Part shown: positions 20,182 to 32,356 of the stretch, piece by piece
Numbering within the stretch: the stretch's first letter is position 1
How the letters are laid out: every line of letters starts with the position of its first letter
NCBI RefSeq assembly: GCF_014637085.1
Contig: NZ_BMEU01000007.1
Span: 62,001 to 126,000, forward strand
DNA from: Comamonas phosphati
GTDB taxonomy: Bacteria > Pseudomonadota > Gammaproteobacteria > Burkholderiales > Burkholderiaceae_C
DNA length: 64,000 nt
Direction: 5' to 3'
Notes under the pieces: model-generated
Databases searched by the model: none
The model's input: only the letters and a program-made list of their open reading frames with translations
Told to the model about the DNA's origin: nothing
Position numbers and translations under genes: made by a program

Positions 20182-21051
20182 TCACGCCAAGGGATGGCCC
20201 TTGAGGCGCGTGAGGATGGCCAGCGGGCTGGCCTGCTTGTCGTACTCGCTGCCGGGCGGCAGGAACAGGGTCTGCTCCAGCATGTACTGGCCGGCCATCA
20301 CCGCATGCACGGCCTGGTCGGAGAAGCACACCCAGGTGGAGCCCGCCGCGAACGGCACGGTCTCCTGCGGCGCATTCTTCTGGTAGTCCGGGTCGCCCTT
20401 CATGCCGTCGTGCAACTGCAGCATGAGGTGGTCGTATTCGCTGCGCAAGGACTTGGTCACATGCAGCATTTCCAGGGCCTTGGCCTGCCAGCGCACATAG
20501 GGCTTGGCGCGCGGCAGGAATTTCCTGGCCACATCCTCGAAAGGCTCGCCCACGCGCCAGACGCGCGGCTGGCCGTCGGGGTTCACATTGGTGAACACGC
20601 GCAGGATGCGCTCGCCGTAATTGGGCCGCGAGGGAAAGGCATCCACGTGCATGCGCTTGTCGTCGGCGCGCCAGGACTGGGCCCGCGTCTCCACCTGCGA
20701 GGGGCGGTAACTGGTGGGCGCCATGCGCACCACCGGCATGTACTGCGGAAACAGGCCGGCGATCAGCGCCGTGGCCTGGTCGCGGAAACGGCCCACCATG
20801 GCCGCCACCTGCTGCTGCGCGGCCTCGTCGCCCGCCACGCCCTTGATGCTGCCGTCCACGTTCAGGCTGATGTTGCGCGTCTTGGGATCGCGCACATCGG
20901 GGTGCAGCAGGCTTTTTTCCTGTTCGGAAAGCTGAAACGTGAGCTGCGGGAAATACAGGACCTTGCCCGCTTCCACGGCTGCCGTCCACTCGGGGCGGCC
21001 TGAGGTCTGACGCCAGTCCGTGGCGTCGATTCTTACGATTTGAGATTCCAT
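20182..21051 (-). CDS. kdoO: Kdo hydroxylase (Fe(II)/2-oxoglutarate dioxygenase family)
   Basis: A 289-residue soluble protein resembling KdoO, the iron- and O2-dependent enzyme of Burkholderia and Yersinia that oxidises Kdo to Ko in the LPS inner core. The probable metal triad is H135-x-D137 in M-H-V-D-A-F-P-S and H249 in Q-A-V-H-A-V-M; R-I-L-R-V-F-T-N-V-N-P lies between them. ATG 21051. It is followed on the same strand (upstream) by a small DUF4149 gene. The family call is strong; activity on Kdo is by homology only. Confidence 0.82.
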   Translation of the reverse strand: MESQIVRIDATDWRQTSGRPEWTAAVEAGKVLYFPQLTFQLSEQEKSLLHPDVRDPKTRNISLNVDGSIKGVAGDEAAQQQVAAMVGRFRDQATALIAGLFPQYMPVVRMAPTSYRPSQVETRAQSWRADDKRMHVDAFPSRPNYGERILRVFTNVNPDGQPRVWRVGEPFEDVARKFLPRAKPYVRWQAKALEMLHVTKSLRSEYDHLMLQLHDGMKGDPDYQKNAPQETVPFAAGSTWVCFSDQAVHAVMAGQYMLEQTLFLPPGSEYDKQASPLAILTRLKGHPLA

Positions 21052-21097
21052 GGCTTGGGCAGTTTACTCGCTGCCCTGCAGCCAGGCTTGGCCTGGC

Positions 21098-21517
21098 TCA
21101 AGCCTGCTTGCGGCCGGCAGCCAGGCGCCACAGCACCATCGCGGCGCAGGCCCATTGCAGCGCATACATGGCCGTGCCCAGGCCGTGCCACAGCCTGAGG
21201 TTCTCGCGCGCCACGATCCTGGGCGACACGCCGTACTGCAGCAGCAGCGCCAGCAGCAGGCCGGCGACAACAAAACCGATAGCAGCTTGCGCCCACTCTT
21301 CCATCTTCTCAGCCTTCTTCTGCTTGGAAACCACCAGCAGAAGCACGCCGCATGCTATGGAAATCCAGGTCTGCGCCGCAAACAACCGGGCCGCCATATA
21401 GCCGGCCATGGCCGGCGTGGGGAGATGCACGAACAACAGGGGCACGGCCACAAAGCCTATGGCGGACAGACTACCCCACCACAGGGCGGCGCAGAAAAAG
21501 GGCAGGCGCGCGAACAT
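21098..21517 (-). CDS. DUF4149 domain-containing membrane protein
   Basis: A 139-residue protein with four predicted membrane helices. The opening P-F-F-C-A-A-L-W-W-G-S-L-S-A-I-G-F and the Ala/Phe-rich helices are typical of DUF4149 (TMEM205-like) proteins, whose function is unknown. It lies 8 bases downstream of greA and probably shares its transcript; many betaproteobacteria have this greA-DUF4149 pairing. Confidence 0.8.
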   Translation of the reverse strand: MFARLPFFCAALWWGSLSAIGFVAVPLLFVHLPTPAMAGYMAARLFAAQTWISIACGVLLLVVSKQKKAEKMEEWAQAAIGFVVAGLLLALLLQYGVSPRIVARENLRLWHGLGTAMYALQWACAAMVLWRLAAGRKQA

Positions 21518-21525
21518 GGGCAGGC

Positions 21526-22002
21526 TCAGATATACCTGACGGCGACCACTTCGTAGCGGCGCTCGCCGCCCGGGGCCTGCACCACGGCCGTGTCACCCTC
21601 TTCCTTGCCGATCAGGGCGCGGGCAATGGGGCTGGAGACATTGATCAGGCCCAGCTTGAGGTCGGCCTCATCTTCGCCGACGATCTGGTAGGTCACGGCC
21701 GTGCCGCTGTCTTCGTCTTCCAGGTCCACGGTGGCGCCGAACACCACGCGACCGCCGGCATCCAGCACGGAAGGATCGATGATTTGCGCGGCCGAGAGCT
21801 TGCTCTCCACCTCGGCGATGCGGCCTTCGACAAAGCCCTGGTGCTCCTTGGCGGATTCGTACTCGGCGTTCTCGCTCAGATCGCCTTGTGCCCGGGCCTC
21901 GGCGATGGCCTGGATCACCGCGGGGCGTTCCACGGTCTTGAGGCGCTGCAGTTCAACCTTGAGTTTCTCTGCTCCGCGCTTGGTGATTGGGATGGTGGCC
22001 AT
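21526..22002 (-). CDS. greA: Transcription elongation factor GreA
   Basis: A 158-residue factor that rescues backtracked RNA polymerase by stimulating transcript cleavage. The N-terminal coiled coil carries the acidic tip D41-L-S-E44-N-A-E-Y-E, and the C-terminal FKBP-like domain follows. The exact family length supports ATG 22002; the longer frame up to 22539 is antisense noise from carB. Confidence 0.96.
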   Translation of the reverse strand: MATIPITKRGAEKLKVELQRLKTVERPAVIQAIAEARAQGDLSENAEYESAKEHQGFVEGRIAEVESKLSAAQIIDPSVLDAGGRVVFGATVDLEDEDSGTAVTYQIVGEDEADLKLGLINVSSPIARALIGKEEGDTAVVQAPGGERRYEVVAVRYI

Positions 22003-22090
22003 AGTCAAGTCTCCGTATTCAGCAAACGCCGCACAACACGCGGCAACCAGCACAGGCTCCCGGACAAAGCCGAGAAGGGGCCTGCGCCCC

Positions 22091-22125
22091 AAAAGCAAAC
22101 CGCCGCACGTTGCCGCGCGGCGGTT
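22091..22125 (-). terminator. Probable terminator after carB
   Basis: AACCGCCGC and GCGGCGGTT form a nine-base stem; on the minus strand it is followed by TGCTTTTG. It lies about 100 bases past the carB stop and ahead of greA. Confidence 0.6.
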
Positions 22126-22226
22126 GATGTTCGTTTGCCGTCCATTATGCCCCGTTTGCAGCGGCACAGGCCCGGCAAAACCCGGCCGCCGCCCGGGGCT
22201 GTAACCGGGCCGGCGGCGCAGCTGTG

Positions 22227-25461
<3,235 letters not shown>

Positions 25462-25469
<8 letters not shown>

Positions 25470-26634
25470 TTTTGTGTTTCTCCATCAGCGCTGTGAAGCG
25501 GTCGAACAGATAGCCGATATCGTGCGGGCCGGGCGATGCCTCGGGGTGGCCCTGGAAGCAGAACGCGGGAGCATCGGTGCGCTCCATGCCCTGCAGCGTG
25601 CCGTCGAACAGGCTGATGTGCGTGGCGCGGGCATTGGCGGGCAGCGTCTCCAGGTCCACGGCGAAGCCGTGGTTCTGGCTGGTGATGCTCACGCGGCCGT
25701 TGTCCAGGTCCTTGACCGGGTGGTTGGCGCCGTGATGGCTGTTGTCCATCTTGAAGGTCTTGGCGCCCGAGGCCAGGGCCATGATCTGGTGGCCCAGGCA
25801 GATGCCGAACAGCGGCTTGCCCGAGGCCATGAAGGCCTGGGCCGCCTCGATGGCGTAGTCGCAGGGCTCCGGATCGCCAGGGCCGTTGGACAGGAAGACG
25901 CCGTCGGGATTCAGGGCCAGCACCTCCTTGGCATTGGTCTGGGCCGGCACCACGGTCACGTGGCAGCCGCGCTCGGCCAGCATGCGCAGAATGTTCTTCT
26001 TCACGCCGAAGTCATAGGCCACGACCTTGAACTTGGGCGCTTGGAGCTTGCCGTAGCCTTCGCCCAGTTTCCACTCGGACTCGGTCCATTCGTAGGGCTT
26101 GGCCGTGGTCACGACCTTGGCCAGATCCAGGCCCTTCATGTCGGGCGCGCCCTTGGCGGCAGCCACGGCCTCGGCGATGCGGGCATCCGTGACTTCCTCG
26201 CCGGCGGCCAGGCCCACGATGGCACCGTTCTGCGCGCCCTTGTCACGCAGCAGGCGGGTGAGCTTGCGGGTGTCGATATTGGCGATGGCAACGGTCTTGC
26301 CTTCGATCAGGTACTCGGAAAGCGTCTGGGTGCTGCGGAAGTTGCTGGCCAGCAGGGGCAGGTTCTTGATGATGAGACCTGCGGCATGGATCTTGTCAGC
26401 CTCGACGTCCTCGGGATTGACGCCATAGTTGCCGATGTGCGGATACGTGAGTGTCACGATCTGCTGGCAATAGCTGGGGTCGGTGAGGATTTCCTGGTAG
26501 CCGGTCAGCGAAGTATTGAAAACGACTTCACCGACGGTGGTGCCTTGCGCACCAATCGAGTTGCCAATAAAGACCGTGCCGTCTGCGAGCGCCAGGATGG
26601 CGGATGGGAAATTTCCCTTGAGAGACAAAAGCAC
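25462..26634 (-). CDS. carA: Carbamoyl-phosphate synthase small subunit
   Basis: A 390-residue glutaminase subunit. The N-terminal half is the CarA-specific domain ([13 protein letters not shown]); the C-terminal class I amidotransferase domain has the nucleophile Cys in F-G-I-C-L-G-H-Q and the H/E pair in G-H-P-E-A-S-P-G. I start it at GTG 26634 (V-L-L-S-L-K-G) because GGAG lies six bases upstream and homologues start there; an ORF start at 26685 would add 17 residues from the leader. Confidence 0.94.
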
Positions 26635-26766
26635 TGGGTTCTCCGGTTTTTTAATTACGGTTACGCCCAACGCAGCCCCCGGCACGTGCGCGGGGACAAA
26701 AAGTTGTCTGCAGGGGATGGCGAGGAGGCGTCGCTAGGCGTATGAAGGAATGCTTGAAAGCCGCTT

Positions 26767-26772
26767 ATTATA
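26767..26772 (-). promoter_or_regulatory. Candidate -10 of the carAB promoter
   Basis: A perfect TATAAT (complement of 26767-26772) lies in the spacer between the methyltransferase gene and carA, giving a leader of about 125 nucleotides. No good -35 is visible at the usual distance, so this may need an activator or be a weak promoter. Confidence 0.45.
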
Positions 26773-26809
26773 AGCTCGGACGGCTTCAGCCCCGTGAAAC
26801 AGCTCGGGA

Positions 26810-27601
26810 TTACCCTTGACGCGCCAAGGCACTCACGCAGCTCGCATGCAGGCAGATGGCGGCGGCCGCCGCCACATTGAGCGACTCCTCGCCGCCCGGC
26901 TGAGCGATGCGGATATGGTGCCCGGCCATCTCCATCAGCCCGGGGCCCACCCCCTGCCCTTCATGGCCCATGGCCCAGGCGCAGGGCCAGGGCAGGCTCG
27001 CTTCATGGATCAGGTCGCCCTGGTGGGAGCTGGTCACTATCAGCGGCACCTGCAGCTGGCACACATCCTCCACGGCCGCAGCCTCGACCAGATGCAGGCC
27101 GAAATGGGCCCCCATGCCGGCGCGCAGCACCTTCTGGCTCCACAGGGCCGCAGTTCCCTTGAGCGCCACGATCTGGGTGAAGCCGAAGGCCGCCGCGCTG
27201 CGCAATATGGAGCCCACGTTGCCCGCATCCTGCACCCGGTCCAGCACCACGGTGGCCTGCCCCGAGCGCACTTGCTGCCCGGCATCCCAAGGCAGCAGAT
27301 AGCCCATGCGCGCCGGCGACTCCAGGCCGCTGATGTCGGCGAACAGCGCATCGGCCAGCACTATGACTTTGCTAGCTGCCTGGACCCATTCGACAGGCAC
27401 TTGAGGCCAAAAAGACTCGGAAAAAACTGCCACGGCAGGCTTGAGCCCGCGCGCCAGCGCGGCGCGGCACAGATGGTCGCCTTCCAGCCAGATGCGGCCC
27501 TGCTTGCGATAGGCGGTGCTGTCCTGCGACAGGCGGCGCAGCTCCTTGACGAAGCTGTTGTCGCGCGACTGGATGACGGTGAGCTGAGGGGCTGAACCCA
27601 T
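26810..27601 (-). CDS. TrmH family RNA 2'-O-methyltransferase
   Basis: A 263-residue SpoU/TrmH-fold methyltransferase. The N-terminal part is an RNA-binding L30-like domain; the C-terminal part has motif 1 V-L-D-R-V-Q-D-A-G-N-V-G-S-I-L-R, motif 2 W-A-M-G-H-E-G-Q-G and motif 3 E-S-L-N-V-A-A-A-A, which build the knotted SAM pocket. The target (rRNA or tRNA position) cannot be told. It lies about 50 bases after rnhB. Confidence 0.88.
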   Translation of the reverse strand: MGSAPQLTVIQSRDNSFVKELRRLSQDSTAYRKQGRIWLEGDHLCRAALARGLKPAVAVFSESFWPQVPVEWVQAASKVIVLADALFADISGLESPARMGYLLPWDAGQQVRSGQATVVLDRVQDAGNVGSILRSAAAFGFTQIVALKGTAALWSQKVLRAGMGAHFGLHLVEAAAVEDVCQLQVPLIVTSSHQGDLIHEASLPWPCAWAMGHEGQGVGPGLMEMAGHHIRIAQPGGEESLNVAAAAAICLHASCVSALARQG

Positions 27602-27650
27602 GACGACCTCTTTGGCTATCGCTTTGGTTGCCAGTGTGGCAGGCGATGTT

Positions 27651-28376
27651 TCAGGAATATAGCGAAGCCTGGGCCATCATCAGCAGCGCAGGCGAGGCAC
27701 CGCTTTCGCAGGCCAGCGGCAAGGGCGCCTCCCCCAGGCATACCGAACCCGACTCCAGAACCCTGGCCACCGGAGCAAACGAGCGGCGATGCTCGCAGCA
27801 GGCGCCGTGGGCACGCAGGGCTTCCAGATGCGCAGCCGTGCCATAGCCTTTGTGCGCGGCAAAGCCGTATTGCGGATATTGGGCATCGAGTTTTGCGCAC
27901 CAGCGGTCGCGCGTGACCTTGGCCAGGATCGATGCCGCGGAAATCGCCGGCACCAGCGAATCGCCCTTGACGATGGCCTCGGCCTGCACCTCCAGCACCG
28001 GCAGCTGGTTGCCGTCCACCTGCACCAGCACGGGCTTCAGGCGCAGGCCCATGACGGCGCGGCGCATGGCCAGCAAGGTGGCCTGGAGAATGTTGAGCTC
28101 GTCGATCTCCTGCACCGAGGCCTGGGCAATGCAAAAGCACAGGGCCTTGGCGCGGATCTCGTCGTAGAGCGCCTCGCGGCGGTTGGCCGTGAGCTTCTTG
28201 GAATCGTTCAGGCCCGCTATGGGGTTGAGGTCATCCAGAATGACGGCCGCCGCCACCACCGGCCCGGCCAGCGGCCCGCGCCCTGCCTCGTCCACCCCCG
28301 CCATCAGCCCGGGCGGATGCCAGGGCAGGCAATTCTGCTCAAGCAGCAGAGGGGGCAATGATTTTTTCGATCGCAT
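27651..28376 (-). CDS. rnhB: Ribonuclease HII
   Basis: A 241-residue endonuclease that cuts RNA in RNA-DNA hybrids, including single ribonucleotides. Catalytic acids are visible in [12 protein letters not shown] and later in V-Q-V-D-G-N. After the usual end (H-R-R-S-F-A-P-V) there is an extra tail of about 35 residues. The annotated ATG 28376 lies 38 bases inside the lpxB gene; ATG 28304 would begin right at M-A-G-V-D-E-A-G and looks too short, so the start is uncertain. The lpxB-rnhB order is conserved in proteobacteria. Confidence 0.9.
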   Translation of the reverse strand: MRSKKSLPPLLLEQNCLPWHPPGLMAGVDEAGRGPLAGPVVAAAVILDDLNPIAGLNDSKKLTANRREALYDEIRAKALCFCIAQASVQEIDELNILQATLLAMRRAVMGLRLKPVLVQVDGNQLPVLEVQAEAIVKGDSLVPAISAASILAKVTRDRWCAKLDAQYPQYGFAAHKGYGTAAHLEALRAHGACCEHRRSFAPVARVLESGSVCLGEAPLPLACESGASPALLMMAQASLYS

Positions 28377-29547
28377 GGGCAGCCAATTCGGCAGTATCTC
28401 GTCGCAATTCGTGGTGCAGCGCGGTGAAGCGCTCGACCAGCGCCTCGATGGTGGCAGGAGAATCCTGGCTGGCTCTGAGCCAGTGCAAGGCCGCTGCTGC
28501 CAGGGCCTGCGGCGTCGCGGCGTCCTGCAGCAACTCGGGCACGACGAAGTTGCCGCACAGGATGTTGGGCAGGCCCACCCAGGGCTGGAGCTGCTTGCGC
28601 TTCATCAGGTGCCAGCTCCAGGGATGCATGCTGTAGCTGATGACCATGGGGCGCTTGTACAGCGCGGCCTCCAGCGTGGCCGTACCGCTGGCGATCAGCG
28701 TGCAATCGCAGGCCGCCAGCACATCGTGCGACTGCCCCTTGACGATCAAGGCCTTGTCCCGCATTCCTGCCTCGGCGGCGATACGGCAGACTTCGTCGTA
28801 CAGGGAAGGCACGGCAGGGACTACGATTTTAATAGCAGGCAGCGCTTTCTGGACCAATGCCGCAGCCTTGAAAAAGCCCGAGGCGATATAGCGCACTTCC
28901 GAGCGCCGGCTGCCGGGCAGCAAGGCCAGCACCAGCCCTTCCTCCTCCAGGCCCAGGCGACGGCGCGCGGCAGCACGGTCGGGGTGCAGGGGAATCACCT
29001 GCGCCAGCGGATGGCCCACATAGGTCGCCTCGATTCCATGCTGCGCCAGCAATTCGGGCTCGAAGGGGAAAATGCACAGCACATGATCGGCCGAGCGCCG
29101 GATCTTCTCCACCCGGTTGGCACGCCAGGCCCAGATGGAGGGGCAGACGAAGTGCACGGTCTTGATGCCGGCCGCGCGCAGCTTCTCTTCCAGGCCCAGG
29201 TTGAAGTCCGGCGCATCCACGCCCACGAACACCGAAGGCGGATTGGCGATCAGCCGCTCGCGCAGCTGCTTGCGGATGCCCAGCAGCTCTGCCACGCGCT
29301 GAAACACTTCCAGGCTGTAGCCATGCACGGCCAGCCGCTCGGACTGCCACCAGGCCTGAAACCCCCGCTGCTGCATCTGCGCTCCGCCAATGCCCATGGA
29401 GCGGGCCTGCGGCCAGCGCGCGCGCAGGCCGTCGAGCAGCAGGGAGGCCAGCAGGTCGCCCGAAGCCTCGCCCGCCACCATGGCGATGTCGGGCGGCTGC
29501 GCCGCAGCGCCCGGCGCGGGTGTCAAAGGCTTTGCGGATTCCGTCAC
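28339..29547 (-). CDS. lpxB: Lipid-A-disaccharide synthase
   Basis: A 402-residue family 19 glycosyltransferase that joins UDP-diacylglucosamine with lipid X to form the lipid A disaccharide at the inner membrane. It has M-V-A-G-E-A-S-G-D at the N-terminus, followed by the V-D-A-P-D-F-N and L-L-P-G-S-R motifs of LpxB. The start is GTG at 29547 and the first 18 residues are a Pro/Ala-rich lead. It is downstream of lpxD-fabZ-lpxA and overlaps rnhB. Confidence 0.95.
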   Translation of the reverse strand: MTESAKPLTPAPGAAAQPPDIAMVAGEASGDLLASLLLDGLRARWPQARSMGIGGAQMQQRGFQAWWQSERLAVHGYSLEVFQRVAELLGIRKQLRERLIANPPSVFVGVDAPDFNLGLEEKLRAAGIKTVHFVCPSIWAWRANRVEKIRRSADHVLCIFPFEPELLAQHGIEATYVGHPLAQVIPLHPDRAAARRRLGLEEEGLVLALLPGSRRSEVRYIASGFFKAAALVQKALPAIKIVVPAVPSLYDEVCRIAAEAGMRDKALIVKGQSHDVLAACDCTLIASGTATLEAALYKRPMVISYSMHPWSWHLMKRKQLQPWVGLPNILCGNFVVPELLQDAATPQALAAAALHWLRASQDSPATIEALVERFTALHHELRRDTAELAAHAIEKIIAPSAA

Positions 29548-29583
29548 GGCGGTACTTGTCCTGTGGAAAGGCGAAGGCCGGCT

Positions 29584-30381
29584 TCAGCGGGCAATGCCGC
29601 GGGTGGCGGCAGCCAGGAAGGCCTGCATGCGCTCGATATCCTGCAGCGCCTCGGGCATCCCGGCCTTCAGGTCTTCGATGGCGGCCTGGGCCGCATCCAG
29701 CGTCAGGCCCTGGCGGTACAGCAGCTTGTGCATCTGCTTGACGGCCGCAATGCGCGCGGCCGAAAAGCCGCGGCGGCGCAGGCCTTCGGCATTGAAGCCG
29801 CGAACGGCCAGCGGATTGCCGTCCACCATCATGAAGGGCGGCACATCCTGGGAGACATGGCTGGCAAAGCCGGCCATGGCATGGGCACCGATGTGGGTGA
29901 ACTGGTGCACGCCCGTCAGGCCGCCCAGGATGACCCAGTCTTCCACATGCACATGCCCGGCCAGGGTCGCATTGTTGGCCAGAATGGTGTTGTTGCCCAC
30001 GATGCAGTCATGCGCGATGTGCACATAGGCCATGATCCAGTTGTCCGAGCCGATGGTGGTCTCACCCCGGTCCTGCACCGTGCCGGTGTTGAAGGTGCAG
30101 AATTCGCGCACGGTGTTGCGGTCGCCGATCACCAGCCGCGTGGGCTCGCCCGCGTACTTCTTGTCCTGGGGCTGGGCACCCAGCGAGGCGAACTGGAAGA
30201 TCTGGTTGTCGCAGCCCAGCGTGGTGTCGCCCTCGATCACGCAATGGGCGCCCACCGAGGTGTTCGCCGCTATACGCACCTTGGGCCCGATGACGGCATA
30301 CGGCCCCACCGACACCGAGGAGTCGAGCTGCGCCGCAGGAGCTATCACCGCGCTGGGATGAATCAGACTGGAAGTCCCCAT
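29584..30381 (-). CDS. lpxA: UDP-N-acetylglucosamine acyltransferase LpxA
   Basis: A 265-residue left-handed beta-helix acyltransferase with repeated hexapeptides, performing the first step of lipid A synthesis. The catalytic His is in [11 protein letters not shown] and the ruler/binding residues in L-A-G-H-V-H-V-E-D follow. The C-terminal helical part is normal. ATG 30381 is preferred over the TTG codon just before it. It lies six bases after fabZ. Confidence 0.96.
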   Translation of the reverse strand: MGTSSLIHPSAVIAPAAQLDSSVSVGPYAVIGPKVRIAANTSVGAHCVIEGDTTLGCDNQIFQFASLGAQPQDKKYAGEPTRLVIGDRNTVREFCTFNTGTVQDRGETTIGSDNWIMAYVHIAHDCIVGNNTILANNATLAGHVHVEDWVILGGLTGVHQFTHIGAHAMAGFASHVSQDVPPFMMVDGNPLAVRGFNAEGLRRRGFSAARIAAVKQMHKLLYRQGLTLDAAQAAIEDLKAGMPEALQDIERMQAFLAAATRGIAR

Positions 30382-30387
30382 CAACGC

Positions 30388-30828
30388 CTATCCCACCTGG
30401 CGCATCGTGCACATGAGCTCGGCTTCGGCAGCCACTTCGCCATCCACGTTGGCCACGGCCTTGAACTTCCAGATGCCGCCGCGCACGCGGTCGATCGTGA
30501 TTTCCAGCGCCAGCTGGTCTCCCGGCACCACTGGGCGCTTGAAGCGGGCGGAATCGATGCCCACGAAATAGTAGATGTTGTTCTCATCGGGCACCTGGCC
30601 CATGGCATCGAAAGCCAGCAGTCCCGCAGCCTGAGCCAGCGCCTCGAGAATCAGCACGCCGGGCATGACCGGTCGGCCAGGGAAGTGCCCGGTGAAGAAC
30701 GGTTCGTTGAACGTGACGTTCTTGATGGCCTTGATGCGCGTGTTGCGCTCCAGCTCCAGCACCCGGTCCACCAGCAGGAAGGGATAGCGGTGGGGCAATT
30801 GCTTGAGAATTTCTTGAATGTCCATCAT
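30388..30828 (-). CDS. fabZ: 3-hydroxyacyl-ACP dehydratase FabZ
   Basis: A 146-residue hot-dog-fold dehydratase of type II fatty acid synthesis that also sets the supply of hydroxyacyl-ACP for lipid A. The opening [13 protein letters not shown] and the active-site pair H48 in T-G-H-F-P-G and E62 in L-I-L-E-A-L-A-Q are clear. Tandem ATG codons at 30828 and 30825 precede it; the first overlaps the lpxD stop by four bases. Confidence 0.96.
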   Translation of the reverse strand: MMDIQEILKQLPHRYPFLLVDRVLELERNTRIKAIKNVTFNEPFFTGHFPGRPVMPGVLILEALAQAAGLLAFDAMGQVPDENNIYYFVGIDSARFKRPVVPGDQLALEITIDRVRGGIWKFKAVANVDGEVAAEAELMCTMRQVG

Positions 30829-31829
30829 CTGTTTCCGTTGTTGCCGCGCGGCTCGCCGGCCAGCGCCTGTTCAAGCTTCTTGACGCGCTCGCGCAGCGCA
30901 TACAGCTGCTTGAAGGTTGCAGCGTTCTTCTCCCATTGCTCGTTTTCTTGCAACGGAAAGATGCCTGTATAAAAACCTGCCTTGGTTATGGAGCGGGTCA
31001 CCATGGACGTCGGCGAAATCACCGTTCCATCGGCAATGCTCAAATGCCCGAGGATATTGGCGGCACCGCCGATCGAGCAATGCGCGCCTATGTGCGCACT
31101 GCCCGCAATGCCCGTGTTGCCGGCAATCACCGTGTGTGCGCCGATATGCACATTGTGGGCAATCTGCACGAGATTATCGATCTTGACACCGTCCTCGATC
31201 ACCGTGTCGTCCAGCGCCCCGCGGTCCACGCAGGTGTTGGCACCGATTTCCACATCGTTGCCGATGCGGACCCGGCCCAACTGCTCGATCTTGACCCATT
31301 GCCCGCCGGACGGCGCAAAGCCGAAACCGTCGGCGCCGATGACCACGCCCGGATGCACGATGCAGCGCTGGCCGATCTCGCAGGCCTCGCCCAAGGTCAC
31401 CCGGGACTTGAGCACCGTCCCCGCCCCCACCCTGGCCCCGGCATCGACCACGCACAGGGGGCCCACGTAGGCCGAGGCATGGACTTGGGCCGTGGGATGC
31501 ACCACGGCGCTGGGATGGACGCCGCAGGGCGCGGCACCCGCATGGTGGGTCTTCCACCATTGCGTGGCCCGCGCGAAATAGGCGTAGGGATCGGCCGTGA
31601 CGATGCAGGCGCCGCGCTGCGACGCTTCCTCGCGCATCGCAGGCGCCACAATGACACAGGCCGCCTGAGAGGCGGCCAGTTGCTGGCGGTAGCGGGGATT
31701 GCTTAAAAAGCTCAGATCACCGGCGCCTGCGGAATCCAGCGGCGCGATGCGTGAAATCAGTGTCTCACGCTCGCCGCCTACCAGTTCTCCGCCCAGCGCA
31801 TCGATGATCTGCCCCAGTGAGACGCTCAC
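30825..31829 (-). CDS. lpxD: UDP-3-O-(3-hydroxyacyl)glucosamine N-acyltransferase LpxD
   Basis: A 334-residue acyltransferase for the third step of lipid A synthesis. An N-terminal uridine-binding domain is followed by a hexapeptide beta-helix with the catalytic His in V-Q-I-A-H-N-V, then a C-terminal helix that may form a trimer coil. I start at GTG 31829, giving M-S-V-S-L-G-Q as in relatives; TTG 31832 is an alternative with slightly better spacing to GGAG. The stop overlaps fabZ by four bases. Confidence 0.94.
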   Translation of the reverse strand: MSVSLGQIIDALGGELVGGERETLISRIAPLDSAGAGDLSFLSNPRYRQQLAASQAACVIVAPAMREEASQRGACIVTADPYAYFARATQWWKTHHAGAAPCGVHPSAVVHPTAQVHASAYVGPLCVVDAGARVGAGTVLKSRVTLGEACEIGQRCIVHPGVVIGADGFGFAPSGGQWVKIEQLGRVRIGNDVEIGANTCVDRGALDDTVIEDGVKIDNLVQIAHNVHIGAHTVIAGNTGIAGSAHIGAHCSIGGAANILGHLSIADGTVISPTSMVTRSITKAGFYTGIFPLQENEQWEKNAATFKQLYALRERVKKLEQALAGEPRGNNGNR

Positions 31830-31849
31830 CAAAGTGGACTCCGAACGCT

Positions 31850-32356
31850 TTACTTGGTGCCGTTCAGAGCCTTGATCACCTTGTCCGTGATATCGAACTT
31901 GGGGTTGATATACACGGCTTCCTGCAGGATCACGTCGTACTTTTCGGACTCGGCAACCTGCTTGACGACCTTGTTGGCACGGTCCAGCACCTGGGCCAGC
32001 TCTTCGTTCTTGCGCGAATTCAGGTCTTCCTGGAATTCGCGGCGCTTGCGCTGGAATTCGCGGTCCTGATCCACCAGCTGGCGCTGACGGGCAACGCGCT
32101 GGCTTTCCGACATGGTGGGCGCTTCGCGCTCGAACTTATCGGAAGCGCTCTTCAGGGTATTGCCCTGTTCGACCAGATCCTTTTCGCGCTTGGAAAACTC
32201 CTGCTCCAGCTTGGCCTGGGCAGCCTTGGCCGTCGATGCTTCACGGAAGATGCGATCCGTGTTCACAAAGCCTGCCTTGAATTCCTGTGCATGCGCAGAG
32301 ACGGCCATGGCGCCAAGCAGCACAGCCAGAGAAAGATGGCTAGAGAGAGATTTCAT
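31850..32356 (-). CDS. skp: Periplasmic chaperone Skp/OmpH
   Basis: A 168-residue protein with a signal peptide (cleavage expected after A-H-A) and a long, highly charged coiled-coil region rich in Glu, Lys, Arg and Gln between about 35 and 125, as in the tentacles of the Skp trimer. It carries unfolded outer-membrane proteins to the BAM machine. It touches bamA with a one-base stop/start overlap (TAATG) and lies 20 bases before lpxD. Confidence 0.92.
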   Translation of the reverse strand: MKSLSSHLSLAVLLGAMAVSAHAQEFKAGFVNTDRIFREASTAKAAQAKLEQEFSKREKDLVEQGNTLKSASDKFEREAPTMSESQRVARQRQLVDQDREFQRKRREFQEDLNSRKNEELAQVLDRANKVVKQVAESEKYDVILQEAVYINPKFDITDKVIKALNGTK

